Shown: piece after piece, positions 5,447-6,561 of the stretch | How positions within the stretch are numbered: position 1 is the first letter of the stretch | How the letters are laid out: each line of letters starts with the position of its first letter | From: an uncultured Clostridiaceae bacterium | GTDB taxonomy: Bacteria > Bacillota > Clostridia > TANB77 > CAG-508 | DNA length: 6,561 bases | Direction: 5' to 3' | NCBI GenBank assembly: GCA_958402495.1 | Contig: CATXTS010000112.1 | Location: 1-6,561 of the forward strand | The notes under the pieces: generated by a model | What the model saw: only the letters and a program-made list of their open reading frames with translations | Database searches by the model: none | Told to the model about the DNA's origin: nothing | Made by a program: the position numbers and the translations under genes

Positions 5447-6561
5447 TTATTTATAATCTTTTCCTATAATCACTGTAAAATCTACATTTGCGTTATTAGC
5501 ACCTTCTGTAATAGACCCTACCCCTAATGTAGTTTTAATGGTCTTTGCTATACTATCGGATTTATCTGTCCTATTAATAATCGATGTCTTCGATGTCGTC
5601 GTCGAAGATTTACCTGTCTTCGTAATTTCATAACCTGCTTCTTTTAATTCTTTAGCTGCTTTGGTTAAATTCGAAGTAACACCCGAGCCATTTAATAATT
5701 CAACGGTTCCTTTTGTTTTGGTTTGTGTACTAGAAGTATTAGTTCCATGAATTGCATTTGCTACTTCATCTTCTGGAATTTCTTCTTCATCTTCAAACAA
5801 ATCTTTTATAACGGATTTCGTTTCCTTCTTATTAGCTGTATAAATCCAAATACCATTACACTTCTCTGGTTCACCTGGCAAAGTATCTGTCTTTAAATTG
5901 GTAGTATTAAAGTTTACTGCATATGGCACATAATCTTTCATAACATTAAAATCTAAATTCGTTTTTATATTTTTAGATGCAATATCTATTAATTGCGTAA
6001 TCTTAAAAATATTTTCTGCCTTTAACAATTGTTGCATGGTTGCCTGTATAAACTCTCTTTGTGTCCTCATTCTACCAATGTCATTATCTCCATATTCTTG
6101 TGGATAGGTTGTCCCATCATTATTATGTCTAAAACGCAATAATTGTTCTGCCTTTGGTCCATCAATGGCTTGTTCTCCTGCCTTTAAATGAATATGCAAA
6201 TCTTGCGTTGGGTCATCATAATCCATATCTATTGGTACATTAAAAGTAACACTACCAATTGCATCAACGACTTCAATTAAAGCATCTGTATCTACTAATA
6301 AATAATATTGAATGTTTAATCCAGTTAATTGATTAATACATTCTATGGTCTCTGGAATATTACTTCCATTACGATAGACCGCATTCATCTTATAACTTGC
6401 TAGATAATTTTGGCTAGCTACATTTTTATCTTTTTTACCTACATATGTATCTCTTGGTATAGACAACAAAGAAGCTTGCTGATTCTTTGGATTATACGAG
6501 GCAATCATTATTGAATCTGTCAATTTATAGCCGTCACCAACGCCACTCTCTCCCAATATTA
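5447..6561 (-). CDS. LytR-CpsA-Psr (LCP) family cell-wall glycopolymer ligase, 5' end outside window
   Basis: LCP proteins are membrane-anchored enzymes that transfer teichoic acids or other glycopolymers from lipid carriers to peptidoglycan. At least 370 residues are visible, numbered here from the Leu codon at 6556-6554. The frame is open to the right edge: that TTG is an internal Leu (ILGESG matches the family's LLG start of the core), so the cytoplasmic tail and membrane helix lie beyond the window. Core motifs are TDSIMIA (13-19), SIPRDTYV (32-39, R35 phosphate-binding), LLRFRH (139-144) and GRMRTQRE (161-168). An acidic linker (about 254-264) and a Ser/Thr/Lys-rich stretch lead to a LytR_C domain (about 283-368) with VELLNGSG (285-292). 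The ligase core is intact apart from its missing start. It converges with the carboxypeptidase; both act on the cell wall. The exact polymer cannot be told. Confidence 0.9.
   Translation of the reverse strand, partial: ILGESGVGDGYKLTDSIMIASYNPKNQQASLLSIPRDTYVGKKDKNVASQNYLASYKMNAVYRNGSNIPETIECINQLTGLNIQYYLLVDTDALIEVVDAIGSVTFNVPIDMDYDDPTQDLHIHLKAGEQAIDGPKAEQLLRFRHNNDGTTYPQEYGDNDIGRMRTQREFIQATMQQLLKAENIFKITQLIDIASKNIKTNLDFNVMKDYVPYAVNFNTTNLKTDTLPGEPEKCNGIWIYTANKKETKSVIKDLFEDEEEIPEDEVANAIHGTNTSSTQTKTKGTVELLNGSGVTSNLTKAAKELKEAGYEITKTGKSSTTTSKTSIINRTDKSDSIAKTIKTTLGVGSITEGANNANVDFTVIIGKDYK

Noticed and set aside
5588..5607. Inverted repeat CTTCGA/TCGAAG with tandem TCG units
   Set aside because: It lies inside the LCP coding region, in the Ser/Thr-rich stretch; explained by repeated codons.

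Overview
This AT-rich window looks like it comes from a low-GC Bacillota genome, probably Clostridia or a relative. The evidence is the AGGAG/GGGG ribosome-binding sites, a tRNA gene with encoded CCA, a ComEA with an SLBB domain plus helix-hairpin-helix motifs, a DacF-type carboxypeptidase and a LytR-CpsA-Psr (LCP) protein. No species is assigned. By gene content and base composition the window falls into two halves that meet at an initiator tRNA gene (3115-3190, minus).

Left half (1-2901, all minus strand): an accessory-looking cassette. A clear promoter (2873-2901) drives a MazG-type nucleotide pyrophosphohydrolase (2520-2837). It is followed 44 bp later by a 618-residue fusion of a GIY-YIG nuclease with a Schlafen-group-3 / DUF2075 superfamily 1 helicase (619-2475). 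A hairpin plus T-run (535-578) ends that unit. Next comes a gene for a PD-(D/E)xK nuclease domain like Cap4/DUF4297 (4-453). It is short for its family and reaches a stop 3 bases from the window edge. Nuclease + helicase + nucleotide pyrophosphatase suggests a nucleic-acid-directed, probably anti-phage, function. That is inference.

Middle: the initiator tRNA-Met has a near-consensus promoter and its own intrinsic terminator.

Right half (3327-6561): housekeeping-type envelope and competence genes. comEA (minus) and a dacF-like D,D-carboxypeptidase (plus) are divergent, with overlapping putative promoters. Each is broken near its 5' end by what looks like one extra base: in comEA at a T6 run just after the membrane anchor, and in dacF just before the catalytic SxxK motif. 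dacF then converges on an LCP-family cell-wall glycopolymer ligase that runs off the right edge; a shared bidirectional terminator lies between them. The two frameshifts, only about 330 bp apart, are either assembly/read errors or genuine decay, and should be resolved first.

The most interesting candidates are the left-hand cassette next to the tRNA gene and the paired frameshifts.
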